A DNA stretch of 64,000 nucleotides from Streptomyces sp. ITFR-16 (GTDB lineage: Bacteria > Actinomycetota > Actinomycetes > Streptomycetales > Streptomycetaceae): positions 682,001 through 746,000 of the forward strand of contig NZ_CP134609.1 of assembly GCF_031844705.1 (NCBI RefSeq), read 5' to 3'. The notes beneath the pieces are model-generated. The model saw nothing but the letters and a program-made list of their open reading frames with translations. It was not told the DNA's origin and did no database searches. Below are positions 27,036 through 35,216 of this stretch, one piece after another. Within the stretch, counting starts at the first letter, position 1. Each line of letters begins with the position of its first letter. A program made the position numbers and the translations under genes.

Positions 27036-27051
27036 AGTTGTCTAGACCAAA
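27036..27051. promoter_or_regulatory. DasR-like (dre) palindrome, candidate operator
   Basis: AGTTGTCTAGACCAAA matches the DasR responsive element ACTGGTCTAGACCACT at 12 of 16 positions, including the whole GTCTAGACCA core. It sits 90-105 bp upstream of the methyltransferase start. Other GntR/HutC-family proteins also recognise GTCTAGAC cores, so the assignment to DasR is tentative. Confidence 0.4.
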
Positions 27052-27094
27052 AGACGCCCCAGTTCGGTGCGCGAAGGATTCGGTCCGCGAAGGG

Positions 27095-27874
27095 TCAGTC
27101 CGTGAAGGTTCCGTGCCGGCCCGCACCGGCACCGAAGCGGTCGGCCCCCGCCTGCGTCTCCCCCGACGTCAGGGGCACCAGCCCGTGCCGGTACTCCGCC
27201 GCGAGGGCGTCCGGCTCGCTCAGACCGTGCTGTTCGCGCACGGAGAGCCGGTCGTGGCGCAGACAGAGCTGGGGGAAGGCCGCGAGCTCCCTGGCCAGCT
27301 CCTCCGCCGCCGGGCGGGACCGGCCGACGGGGACGAGCCGGTTGACCAGCCCCATGGCGTACGCCTCCGGGGCCGGGACGGCCCGGCCGGTGAGGATCAT
27401 GTCCATGGCCCGGCTCTCCCCGATGAGCCTCGGCAGCCGCACGGTCCCGCCGTCCACCAGCGGAACGCCCCAGCGGCGGCAGAACACCCCGAACACGGCG
27501 TCCTGTTCGGCGACCCGCAGATCGCACCAGGCGGCCAGCTCGAGACCGCCGGCCACCGCGTGCCCGGCGACCGCCGCTATGACGGGCTTGCCGAGCCGCA
27601 GCCGGGTGGGCCCCATCGGCCCGTCCCCCTCGGCGGTCACGGCGTTACCGCGCTCCGTGCCGATGGACTTGAGGTCCGCGCCCGCGCAGAAGGTGCCTCC
27701 CTCGCCCCACAGCACGGCGACCGAGGCATCCGGGGCGGCGTCGAACGCGCGGAAGGCGTCGGCGAGCTGACGCGCCGTCGGGCCGTCCACGGCGTTGCGG
27801 ACCCCGGGACGGGACAGGATCACCGTGAGGACGGGGCCGTCGCGTTCGATCCGTACGGCGGGACTCTCGCTCAT
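27095..27874 (-). CDS. Enoyl-CoA hydratase/isomerase (crotonase) family protein
   Basis: A 259-residue crotonase. The oxyanion-hole segments are GGTFCAGADLKSIG and AVAGHAVAGGLELAAWCDLRVA. The acidic position is in FCRRWGVPLVDGGTVRLPRLIG. Typical length and C-terminal helices are present. The ATG at 27874 is chosen because GGAAAGG lies six bases upstream; the in-frame GTG at 27889 would lack a ribosome binding site. The acyl-CoA substrate is unknown and no fatty-acid genes adjoin it. Confidence 0.88.
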   Translation of the reverse strand: MSESPAVRIERDGPVLTVILSRPGVRNAVDGPTARQLADAFRAFDAAPDASVAVLWGEGGTFCAGADLKSIGTERGNAVTAEGDGPMGPTRLRLGKPVIAAVAGHAVAGGLELAAWCDLRVAEQDAVFGVFCRRWGVPLVDGGTVRLPRLIGESRAMDMILTGRAVPAPEAYAMGLVNRLVPVGRSRPAAEELARELAAFPQLCLRHDRLSVREQHGLSEPDALAAEYRHGLVPLTSGETQAGADRFGAGAGRHGTFTD

Positions 27875-27997
27875 CGTGCGCCTTTCCACGGGTGCCGGTC
27901 GGACACGGCGGCGGGCCGTGCGCCCGCCGGTGGTACCCCGGCATCCTGGCAGGCAGCCCTCAGCCGATTCATATGATTCTCACGCAGTACGGCTACG

Positions 27998-28912
27998 GTG
28001 GCTGCCGTGACGCAGACGAGCCCTCCCGGCTGGCATCCAGACCCCGGGTATTCAGGATTTGGCCCCCTCCAGGAACGCTGGTGGGACGGCACCCAGTGGA
28101 CCGACCATCTGCGGGTCCCGCCGGCCGCGGTCCGCAGCCGGCGGATCCGCATCGGCGCCGGCATCACCGCGGCCGTCGTGGTCCTCGCCGCCATCGGCGG
28201 CGGTGTGTACCTGCTGACGGACGACTCCGGGAAGTCGGACACCGTGTCGTCCCCGTCCGCCTCGCCGTCCCCCTCCCCCGATCCCTCCCGCCCGCCCGGC
28301 GCACCGGGCGGGCGCGGTGACAGCGGCGGGAACGGCGGCGGCGAGGAGAGCCCCGGACAGCAGCAGCCGCAGACCGAGGACGGCTATGCGACGGACATGG
28401 CCAGCGGCATCAGCATCCCGGTCCCCGACGGCTGGAAGGGCGAGTCCGGCATGGGCGCCGGCGTGACCACGGGCACGTACGCCTGCCCCGGCGACTCCGA
28501 CGAGCAGTGCGTACGCGGCGGAGTGTTCTCCGCACCGGCCGCGGCGCTGAAGCTCACCACCTCCACGGCTAAGGCCACCGCCGAGAAGGACATCTCCACC
28601 AACGCCGAGGAGTCGTACGGCGAGAAGATCTACGGCGGCATCACCTCGCACCAGCAGCTGAAGTCCGAGGCGGTCACGGTGGCCGGCCAGCAGGGCTACC
28701 GGGTGCGCTGGAAGGTCGTGACGAAGAACGGCGACGACGGCTACGTGGAGTCCCTGGCCTTCCCCTCGCCGCACGCCCCGGACACGATCATCCTCGTGCG
28801 CTCCGGCTTCGACATCAATCCCAAGGCACCCGCCCTGTCCGTCCTGGACCGGATCACCAAGGGCATCAAGGCCGCGTCGGGCACCGGTTCCGGCCCCGGC
28901 ACCACGGCGTAG
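27998..28912 (+). CDS. DUF2510 membrane-anchored protein
   Basis: A 304-residue protein. An N-terminal DUF2510 motif (PGWHPDPG...RWWDGTQWTDH, residues 9-37) precedes one transmembrane helix (about 52-74). A Ser/Pro-rich linker follows, then an extracytoplasmic domain of about 190 residues with no recognised family. DUF2510 is a short tryptophan-rich cytoplasmic motif common in actinobacterial membrane proteins. The GTG at 27998 is given, but the GTG at 28007 (VTQTSPPGW) is equally possible. A strong terminator follows. Confidence 0.8.
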   Translation: MAAVTQTSPPGWHPDPGYSGFGPLQERWWDGTQWTDHLRVPPAAVRSRRIRIGAGITAAVVVLAAIGGGVYLLTDDSGKSDTVSSPSASPSPSPDPSRPPGAPGGRGDSGGNGGGEESPGQQQPQTEDGYATDMASGISIPVPDGWKGESGMGAGVTTGTYACPGDSDEQCVRGGVFSAPAAALKLTTSTAKATAEKDISTNAEESYGEKIYGGITSHQQLKSEAVTVAGQQGYRVRWKVVTKNGDDGYVESLAFPSPHAPDTIILVRSGFDINPKAPALSVLDRITKGIKAASGTGSGPGTTA

Positions 28913-28930
28913 TCCCGCCGCGGGGGGCGC

Positions 28931-28962
28931 CGCACGGCCCGGGTGAGTACCCGGGCCGTGCG
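28931..28962. terminator. Hairpin terminator
   Basis: A perfect 13-bp stem (CGCACGGCCCGGG and its complement) around a TGAGTA loop, followed by TTCT, just after the DUF2510 gene. Confidence 0.85.
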
Positions 28963-29015
28963 TTCTGAGTACGTCGCCCGATCCCGTGCCGGTCGGCCGC
29001 CGCTGGAATGGAGCC

Positions 29016-29327
29016 ATGGCTCCCGACGCACCCCGTCCCCGCATGCGGCACATGGCCGGCACCGGCACCACCCTGGCCGTCACCCTGGGCCCGCTGGTCC
29101 TCGGGGTCCTGCTGGCCCGCACCATGGCCCTGGACCCGCTGACCCCGGTCAATGCCCTGATCACCCGTACCGGTCAGGGCACGGGGGTCTCCCCCGCCGA
29201 GTGGCGCGGCTGCGGCCGGAGCGCGCTGCGCCACTGCCGTACCTGGAAGCCCCGCGCCCGCCGCGCCACGCACCGCGACGCCGCCCGGCCGGAAAACCGG
29301 TTCCCCCGCACTCCCTTCGTTCCCTAG
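29016..29327 (+). CDS. Possible small single-helix membrane protein
   Basis: A 103-residue frame with one hydrophobic helix (TTLAVTLGPLVLGVLLARTMAL) and a strongly basic C-terminal half rich in Arg, His and Pro. TGGAG precedes the ATG at 29016 by only three bases. I recognise no homologue. GC-rich DNA produces such frames by chance, so this is a tentative gene, and the tail may not be coding. Confidence 0.4.
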   Translation: MAPDAPRPRMRHMAGTGTTLAVTLGPLVLGVLLARTMALDPLTPVNALITRTGQGTGVSPAEWRGCGRSALRHCRTWKPRARRATHRDAARPENRFPRTPFVP

Positions 29328-29398
29328 ACTCACCGCGCCAGCACACGCCGGGAGTTCGCCCCGCCGTGTGCGCCGTGACCATCGAGGGGAGAGCTGCC

Positions 29399-29512
29399 GT
29401 GCGCTACCGCACCGCTGTCGTCGTTCCCCTGTCGCGGTACGAGGTGATCCTGGTGTCCACGGCCGCCCGGCGCCGGCTGCGCGGCCGGCCCCGGACCCTC
29501 GTGACGATCTGA
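29399..29512 (+). CDS. Short ORF, possible leader peptide upstream of the EF-G paralogue
   Basis: A 37-codon frame beginning at a GTG with a strong ribosome binding site GAGGGGAG eight bases upstream (29384-29391). It encodes a basic peptide (VRYRTAVVVPLSRYEV...) with an Arg-rich stretch ARRRLRGRPR. It ends 153 bp before the EF-G-like gene. A small hairpin (TCCGTC/GACGGA, 29527-29542) follows the stop. Its strong translation signal and its position ahead of a ribosome-associated GTPase fit a translational leader, but this is not proven. It may simply be a small protein. Confidence 0.45.
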   Translation: MRYRTAVVVPLSRYEVILVSTAARRRLRGRPRTLVTI

Positions 29513-29665
29513 ACCCCTCTTCTCCTTCCGTCTTCTGACGGACCGTCCACGCGACAGCGGCGCTGTCCGCCGTGCGCGGGGCGGGGTTCCCGCGGCCCCC
29601 GACCGGGCCGCCCGTCCGGGGTATCGCGCCGTCTCCTTCTGGATCACCCCGAAAGGCCACGGACC

Positions 29666-31768
29666 GTGCGTACCGAACTGCACCGTCACCTCACCAACGC
29701 GCTCGACGACGTGCGCAACCTGGGCATCCTCGCCCACGTCGACGCCGGCAAGACCACCGTCACCGAGCGGATCCTCTACGCCACCGGTACCACCCACAAA
29801 CGCGGCGAGGTCCACGACGGCACGACCGTCACCGACTTCGACTCCCAGGAACGCGACCGCGGCATCACCATCTTCGCCGCCGCCGTCAGCTGCACCTGGG
29901 CGGGCCACCGGATCAATCTGATCGACACTCCGGGGCACGTCGACTTCGCCGACGAGGTCGAGCGTTCGCTGCGGGTGCTGGACGGTGCGATCGCCGTGTT
30001 CGACGCGGTCGCCGGGGTGGAACCGCAGAGCGAGTCCGTGTGGCGCCAGGCCGACCGGCACGCCGTGCCGCGTATCGCCTTCGTGAACAAGCTGGACCGG
30101 GCGGGCGCCGACCTCGACACGGCGGTGGCGTCGATCCTCGACCGGCTGCACACGGTCCCGCTCGTGGTCCAGCTGCCCATCGGCCGCGAGGACGCGTTCG
30201 CCGGCGTGGTCGATCTGCTGCGCATGCGGGCCCTCGTCTGGGCCGACGGCCGGGACACGTACGAGGAGAGGGAGGTGCCCGATGCGCTGCGGGACGAGGC
30301 GCGCCGGCGCCGGAGGCTGCTGGAGGAGACGGTGGCCGAGCTGCACCCGGCCGCGCTGGAGGAGTTCTGCGACCGGTCGGAGCTCTCCGGGCGGACGCTC
30401 GCCGGGGCCCTGCGTGATCTGACCCGGACCGGTGACGGCGTCGTGGTGCTGTGCGGCTCGGCCTACCGCAACCGCGGGGTCGAACCACTGCTGGAAGCGG
30501 TCGTGGCGTATCTCCCCTCGCCGCTGGACGTACCGCCCGTGCGCGGGATGTCCGGCGACACGGAGCAGGAGCGGGCGGCCGATCCGGCGGCGCCGTTCGC
30601 CGCGCTCGCGTTCAAGGTCAACGCGACCGCGACGGGCCGGCTGACCTATCTGCGGGTGTACTCGGGAACGGTACGGAAGGGGGAGACGGTGCTGGACGCC
30701 GGCACGCGGCGCAGCGAACGCATCGGCCGCATCCTGCGGGTCCGGGCGGACCGCCATGTCGATGTCGACACGGCGGTGGCCGGGGACATCGTCGCGGTCA
30801 TCGGGCCCAAGTCCGCCCGGGCCGGCGCCACCCTGTGCGCTCCGGACGCCCCGCTCGTCCTCGAACCGCCCGCGGTGGCCGAACCGGTCGTCTCGGTGGC
30901 GGTCGAGGCGCGGCGGAGCACCGACACGGAGCGGCTGATGGCCGCGCTGGTCCGGCTGGCCGAGGAGGACCCGTCGCTCGCGGTACGGACGGACCCCGAG
31001 ACGGGTCAGACCGTGCTCTCGGGCATGGGCGAACTGCATCTGGAGGTGGCCGCGGAGAAGATCCGCCGCGCCCACGTGCTGGAACTCCGGGTCGGCCGGC
31101 CGCAGGTCGCCTACCGGGAGACGCCGGTGCGCGGGGTATCGGGTCTGGTCTACCGGCATGTCAAACAGGACGGCGGGGCCGGGCAGTTCGCGCATGTGGT
31201 CATCGACGTCGAGCCGCTGGAAGCCACCGGCGGGGACGACGGGGAGAGCGCGGCGGCGGACTTCGTGTTCCGCTCGGCGGTCGTCGGCGGCCGGGTGCCG
31301 CAGGAGTACGTCCGCGCGGTCGAGGCCGGCTGCCGGGACGCCCTGGTGGAGGGCCCGCTCGGCGGGCATCCGGTGACCGGGGTGCGGGTGACGCTGACCG
31401 ACGGCTCCACCCATCCCAAGGACTCCTCGGAGATGGCGTTCCGCACCGCCGGCAGGTTCGCCCTGCGGGAGGCGCTGCGTGCCGGTGCGACGGCGCTGCT
31501 GGAACCGGTGGTCGAGCTCACGGCCACCGTGCCCGACGACGCCGTCGGCGGGGTGCTCGGTGATCTGGCCGCGCGGCGCGGCCGGGTGTCCGGCTCCACC
31601 GCGCGGGCCGGCACGGTGGTGATCACCGCGACCGTCCCGCTGGCCGAGCTGTTCGGCTACGCGACCCGGCTGCGCAGCCGGACGCAGGGCCGGGGGACGT
31701 TCACCACCCGGGCCACCGGCTACGACCGGGCCCCGGCCTCGGTGTCCGGCACGGCCGCGGCCGGATAG
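29666..31768 (+). CDS. Elongation factor G paralogue (FusB/TetM-like translational GTPase)
   Basis: A 700-residue five-domain GTPase. G1 is AHVDAGKT (23-30), switch I contains SQERDRGITIF, G3 is DTPGH (87-91) and G4 is NKLD (141-144). Domain II is FKVNATATGRLTYLRVYSGTV. Domain III has TVLSGMGELHLEV. Domain IV starts with AYRETPVRG and includes KQDGGAGQFAHVVID. EF-G-like spacing and the GQFA motif favour a second EF-G over a tetracycline-protection protein, but the two are close relatives and ribosome protection against a drug cannot be excluded. The start is the GTG at 29666 with GAAAGG nine bases upstream. It is a single gene with a possible leader ORF. Confidence 0.88.
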   Translation: MRTELHRHLTNALDDVRNLGILAHVDAGKTTVTERILYATGTTHKRGEVHDGTTVTDFDSQERDRGITIFAAAVSCTWAGHRINLIDTPGHVDFADEVERSLRVLDGAIAVFDAVAGVEPQSESVWRQADRHAVPRIAFVNKLDRAGADLDTAVASILDRLHTVPLVVQLPIGREDAFAGVVDLLRMRALVWADGRDTYEEREVPDALRDEARRRRRLLEETVAELHPAALEEFCDRSELSGRTLAGALRDLTRTGDGVVVLCGSAYRNRGVEPLLEAVVAYLPSPLDVPPVRGMSGDTEQERAADPAAPFAALAFKVNATATGRLTYLRVYSGTVRKGETVLDAGTRRSERIGRILRVRADRHVDVDTAVAGDIVAVIGPKSARAGATLCAPDAPLVLEPPAVAEPVVSVAVEARRSTDTERLMAALVRLAEEDPSLAVRTDPETGQTVLSGMGELHLEVAAEKIRRAHVLELRVGRPQVAYRETPVRGVSGLVYRHVKQDGGAGQFAHVVIDVEPLEATGGDDGESAAADFVFRSAVVGGRVPQEYVRAVEAGCRDALVEGPLGGHPVTGVRVTLTDGSTHPKDSSEMAFRTAGRFALREALRAGATALLEPVVELTATVPDDAVGGVLGDLAARRGRVSGSTARAGTVVITATVPLAELFGYATRLRSRTQGRGTFTTRATGYDRAPASVSGTAAAG

Positions 31769-31774
31769 CGCGCA

Positions 31775-31810
31775 GGGCCGGTCCCACCCGTCGGAGGGTG
31801 GGACCGGCCC
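31775..31810. terminator. Bidirectional hairpin terminator
   Basis: A perfect 15-bp stem (GGGCCGGTCCCACCC with its complement) around GTCGGA lies between the convergent EF-G-like and GAPDH genes. Confidence 0.88.
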
Positions 31811-31837
31811 CTGGGGCGCCGGCGGTCGCCGGTGAGG

Positions 31838-33283
31838 TCAGAGCGCCGGGACGGGGTACGTGGGGTACTCGACCCCGGAGACGTACTGGACGACCCGGAT
31901 GACCTGGCACGAGTAGCCGAACTCGTTATCGTACCAGAGGTAGAGGATCGCGTTGTCGCCGTCGACCTGGGTCGGGCCCGCGTCGACGATGGAGGCGTGG
32001 CGTGAGCCGATGAAGTCGCTGGAGACCGCGTCGGGGGCGGTGGTGAAGTCGATCTGCCGCTTGAGCGGGGAGGTCAGCGACACCTCGCGGAGGTGGCCGA
32101 GGACCTCCTCGCGGGTGGTCTCGCGGCCGAGCTTCAGGCTGAGGATCGCGATGGAGACGTCGGGCACCGGGACACGGATCGAGCTGCCGGTGATGGTCGC
32201 GTCGAGGTCGGGCAGCGCCTTGGCCACGGCCGAGGCGGCGCCGGTCTCGGTGATGACCATGTTGAGCGGCGCGGACCGGCCGCGGCGGTCGGAGCTGTGG
32301 TAATTGTCCAGCAGGTTCTGGTCGTTGGTGAACGAGTGGATGGTCTCCACGTGCCCGCGCAGGACGCCGTACTCGTCGGCCATCGCCTTCAGCGGGGGGA
32401 CGATCGCGTTGGTGGTGCAGGACGCGCAGGAGATGATCTGCTCGTCCGGCTTGATCATGTCGTGGTTGACGCCGTGCACGACGTTGAGCACGTCGCCCTT
32501 GCCCGGCGCGGTCAGGACGACCTTGGCGATGCCCGGGCGCAGGTGGTTCGAGAGGCCCGCGCGGTCGCGCCACTTGCCGGTGTTGTCGATGAGGATCGCG
32601 TCGTCGATGCCGTACGCGGTGTAGTCCACCGACGCCGGGTCGTCGGCGTAGATCATCTGGATCTCGTTGCCGTTGGCGATGATCCGGTCGTTCGCCTCGT
32701 CCACGGTGATCGTGCCCTGGAACTGCCCGTGGATGGAGTCGCGGCGCAGCAGCGAGGCGCGCTTGACGAGGTCCTGGCCGCCGCCCCTGCGGACGACGAC
32801 GGCGCGCAGCCGCAGGCCGTTGCCGGAGCCGGCCTTCTCGATGAGCAGCCGGGCCAGGAGGCGGCCGATGCGGCCGAATCCGTACAGGACGACATCGCGC
32901 GACGCGCGGCGCTCGATCTTCTCGGCGCCCGTGGCACCGGCGACGGCACCGGCGGTGAACTCCGCCTCGGTGAGGCCGCGGTCGTCGGCCTTGTGCATCG
33001 CGGCGAGCATGCCGATGTCGATCTGGGAGGGGCCGAGATCCAGCGTGGTGAGCGCCTGGAGGAACGGCAGGGTCTCGGTGACCGAGAGCTCCTCGCCGTC
33101 GATCTGCCGGGCGAAGCGGTGGGTCTTGAGGATGCTCACCACCGACTTGTTCACCAGGGAGCGGCTGTGCAGGAGGACGGTCACGTCCCGCTCGCGGTGC
33201 AGCTTCCCGATGATCGGGATCATCGACTCCGCGATTTCCTCGCGGTTCTTCCAGTTGGTGAACGCGTCGTCATTGACAGTCAC
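31838..33283 (-). CDS. gap: Glyceraldehyde-3-phosphate dehydrogenase, N-terminally extended class
   Basis: A 481-residue GAPDH. Residues 1-128 are an extra helical domain not found in the classical 335-residue enzyme. The Rossmann motif is GFGRIG (135-140), the catalytic cysteine is Cys289 in SCASCTTN, and the histidine is in VETIHSFTNDQ. The usual SNASCTTN is SCAS here, a feature I associate with this long class. The strand that normally ends in an acidic NAD-selecting residue instead reads VVVRRGGG, which suggests NADP. It may therefore serve gluconeogenesis or NADPH supply rather than glycolysis. The start is the GTG at 33283 with GAAAG upstream. A palindrome ATGGTAACCAT lies 32-42 bp upstream. 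Confidence 0.9.
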   Translation of the reverse strand: MTVNDDAFTNWKNREEIAESMIPIIGKLHRERDVTVLLHSRSLVNKSVVSILKTHRFARQIDGEELSVTETLPFLQALTTLDLGPSQIDIGMLAAMHKADDRGLTEAEFTAGAVAGATGAEKIERRASRDVVLYGFGRIGRLLARLLIEKAGSGNGLRLRAVVVRRGGGQDLVKRASLLRRDSIHGQFQGTITVDEANDRIIANGNEIQMIYADDPASVDYTAYGIDDAILIDNTGKWRDRAGLSNHLRPGIAKVVLTAPGKGDVLNVVHGVNHDMIKPDEQIISCASCTTNAIVPPLKAMADEYGVLRGHVETIHSFTNDQNLLDNYHSSDRRGRSAPLNMVITETGAASAVAKALPDLDATITGSSIRVPVPDVSIAILSLKLGRETTREEVLGHLREVSLTSPLKRQIDFTTAPDAVSSDFIGSRHASIVDAGPTQVDGDNAILYLWYDNEFGYSCQVIRVVQYVSGVEYPTYPVPAL

Positions 33284-33314
33284 AGGTTTATCTTTCGAGC
33301 TAGGCGGCGCTCAT

Positions 33315-33325
33315 ATGGTAACCAT
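33315..33325. promoter_or_regulatory. Palindrome upstream of the extended GAPDH gene
   Basis: ATGGTAACCAT is a perfect odd-centred palindrome 32-42 bp upstream of the GAPDH start codon, where a -10 region would be expected on the minus strand (TACCATATG). It may be an operator. The binding protein is unknown. Confidence 0.4.
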
Positions 33326-33433
33326 CCTTCATTTGATCACCCAATCGGCCCCCCGCGCCTGTACACACAGCGGTCATGAAGTCGTCATGAACGGGCCGGA
33401 ATGCGGGCCCAACCGGCCTTTGTTTTCCTTGAT

Positions 33434-34357
33434 ATGACTGTGGGAGTAGCGCTCAGCGCGACCGGATCCGCCAACCAGATCGACGCCACCGTGGAGCTCG
33501 CCCGGGAGGCCGCCGCCGCAGGGCTGCGGTCCGCTTGGTTCGGGCAGACCTTCGGCGCCGATTCACCCCAGCTCGCGGCGATCGTCGGCCGGGAGGTGCC
33601 GGGGCTGCACGTGGGCACGTCCGCGATCCCCGTCTTCGGCCGGCACCCCCTGCTGGTGTCCAGCCAGGCGCAGACCGCCCAGGCGGCCACGCACGGCCGC
33701 TACCACCTGGGGCTCGCCCTCGGCACGAAGCCGCTGACGGAGGCGGGCTTCGGCATCCCGTACGAGCGGCCCATCGCCCGGCTGCGGGAGTTCCTCACCG
33801 CGCTGCGCCGGCTCACCGAGACGGGTGAGGCCGACTTCCACGGCGAGCTGATCACCGCGACCACCCCGCTGCCCGCCCGGGTGCCGGGGGCGGAGCAGGG
33901 CGTGCCGCTGCTGGTGGCCGCGATGGGCCCGCAGGCACTGCGGGCCAGCGGCGAGCTGGCGGACGGGATCCTGCCGTACCTGGCGGGGCCCCGGGCGCTG
34001 TCCGAGCACATCGTCCCTGCGGTGACCGCCGCCGCCCGCGACGCGGGCCGGCCGGCGCCCCGGATCGTGGCCCTGGTGCACGGGGTGGTCACCGGCGATC
34101 CCGACGCCGCCCGCGCGACCGCCACCGAACAGCTGGCCTTCTACGAGCAGTTCCCGTCCTACGCGCGCGTGATCGAGCTCTCCGGCGGGAAGCGGGCCTC
34201 CGACGTGGCGGTGATCGGCGACGAGAAGGCGGTGGCAGCCGAGGTGCGGCGCTACCGGGACGCCGGGGCGACCGAGGTGGTGTTCGCGGGGACGGACCTG
34301 GCCGGAGACGAAGACCGGCGCCGGACCTGGGCGCTCCTCGGTGAGCTGGCCGGCTGA
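33434..34357 (+). CDS. LLM-class F420-dependent oxidoreductase
   Basis: A 307-residue luciferase-like TIM-barrel protein. It begins MTVGVALSATGSANQIDATVELAREA, has the conserved segment ATHGRYHLGLALGTKPLTEAGFGIPY, and ends with SDVAVIGDEKAVAAEVRRYRDAGATEVVF. This fits the actinobacterial TIGR03564-type F420 family. The ATG at 33434 is preferred over the upstream in-frame ATG at 33401, which adds a non-family peptide. The substrate is unknown. It is divergent from the GAPDH gene. Confidence 0.88.
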   Translation: MTVGVALSATGSANQIDATVELAREAAAAGLRSAWFGQTFGADSPQLAAIVGREVPGLHVGTSAIPVFGRHPLLVSSQAQTAQAATHGRYHLGLALGTKPLTEAGFGIPYERPIARLREFLTALRRLTETGEADFHGELITATTPLPARVPGAEQGVPLLVAAMGPQALRASGELADGILPYLAGPRALSEHIVPAVTAAARDAGRPAPRIVALVHGVVTGDPDAARATATEQLAFYEQFPSYARVIELSGGKRASDVAVIGDEKAVAAEVRRYRDAGATEVVFAGTDLAGDEDRRRTWALLGELAG

Positions 34358-34380
34358 CTCCCCTCTCCCCTTTGTTCTGA

Positions 34381-34394
34381 CATATAGATGTATG
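34381..34394. promoter_or_regulatory. AT-rich inverted repeat upstream of the HutC-type regulator
   Basis: CATATAGATGTATG contains a CATA/TATG inverted pair in an AT-rich patch 34-47 bp upstream of the GTG start of the regulator. HutC-subfamily operators are often AT-rich near-palindromes, so this may be the autoregulatory site. TATAGAT may also act as a -10 box. Confidence 0.35.
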
Positions 34395-34427
34395 GAGCTT
34401 GACCGGAAGGTGCGGCATACTGGGCGT

Positions 34428-35198
34428 GTGGCGCACCGTTCCGAAATGCCCGACGCGGAGTCGATCACCAGGCTGATCACCATCGACCGGGACAGCCCGG
34501 TGCCGCTGTACTTCCAGATCGCGCAGCAGCTCCAGCAGCTCATCGAGTCGGGCACACTGGCACCCGGTACGCAGCTGGAGAACGAGATCTCGCTGGCGAA
34601 GCGGTTCGAGCTGTCGCGTCCGACCATGCGCCAGGCCATGCAGCACCTGGTGGACAAGGGACTGCTCGCGCGCAAGCGCGGAGTGGGCACCCAGGTCGTC
34701 AACGACCGCGTCCGCCGGCAGATCGAGCTGACCAGCCTCTTCGAGGACCTGGAGCGCGACGGCCGCCGGCCGCGCACCGAGCTGCTGTCGATGGAGACCC
34801 TGCCGGCCGCCGGCAGGGTCGCGACGGCGCTCCGGCTCGAACCGGGTGCGCCCACCCTGGCGCTGCGCCGGCTGCGGTACGCGGACGACGAGCCCATCGC
34901 GGTCATGGAGAACCATCTGCCGGCGGACCTGCTGAGCCCGAGCGAGCAGGATCTCGCCGCGCACGGCCTCTACCAGCTGCTCGGCCGGGCCGGTGTGACC
35001 CTGCGCTCCGCCGAGCAGACGATCGGGGCGCGCCGGGCGACGGCGGCGGAGTGCCGCCTGCTGACGGAGCCGCGCGGCGGCACCCTGCTGACCATGGAGC
35101 GCACGGTGCTCGGCGACGCGGGCCGCCCGGTGGAGTTCGGCTCGCACCTCTACCGGGCCTCGCGCTACTCGTTCGACATGACGCTCACCGCGCGCTGA
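34428..35198 (+). CDS. GntR-family regulator, HutC subfamily (UTRA domain)
   Basis: A 256-residue regulator. The GntR winged helix (about residues 18-88) includes PLYFQIAQQLQQLIESG and NEISLAKRFELSRPTMRQAMQHLVDKG. The UTRA ligand domain follows from about residue 105, ending RASRYSFDMTLTAR. The start is uncertain. The GTG at 34428 lies six bases after a -10-like CATACT, which would make a leaderless transcript; ATG codons at 34392 and 34446 are alternatives. The ligand is unknown. No catabolic operon adjoins it, so it may act at a distance. Confidence 0.87.
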   Translation: MAHRSEMPDAESITRLITIDRDSPVPLYFQIAQQLQQLIESGTLAPGTQLENEISLAKRFELSRPTMRQAMQHLVDKGLLARKRGVGTQVVNDRVRRQIELTSLFEDLERDGRRPRTELLSMETLPAAGRVATALRLEPGAPTLALRRLRYADDEPIAVMENHLPADLLSPSEQDLAAHGLYQLLGRAGVTLRSAEQTIGARRATAAECRLLTEPRGGTLLTMERTVLGDAGRPVEFGSHLYRASRYSFDMTLTAR

Positions 35199-35216
35199 AC
35201 CGCACGCGGCCCGGCC

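Noticed and set aside
24034..27045. Plus-strand open frame of 1003 codons
   Set aside because: It runs antisense through the lactate regulator, S66 peptidase and methyltransferase genes and has low-complexity composition. It is a shadow of three genuine minus-strand genes.
29666..31768. Calling the EF-G paralogue a tetracycline-resistance gene
   Set aside because: Domain IV and the SQERDRGITI switch resemble EF-G paralogues at least as well as TetM/OtrA. Resistance cannot be claimed from sequence.
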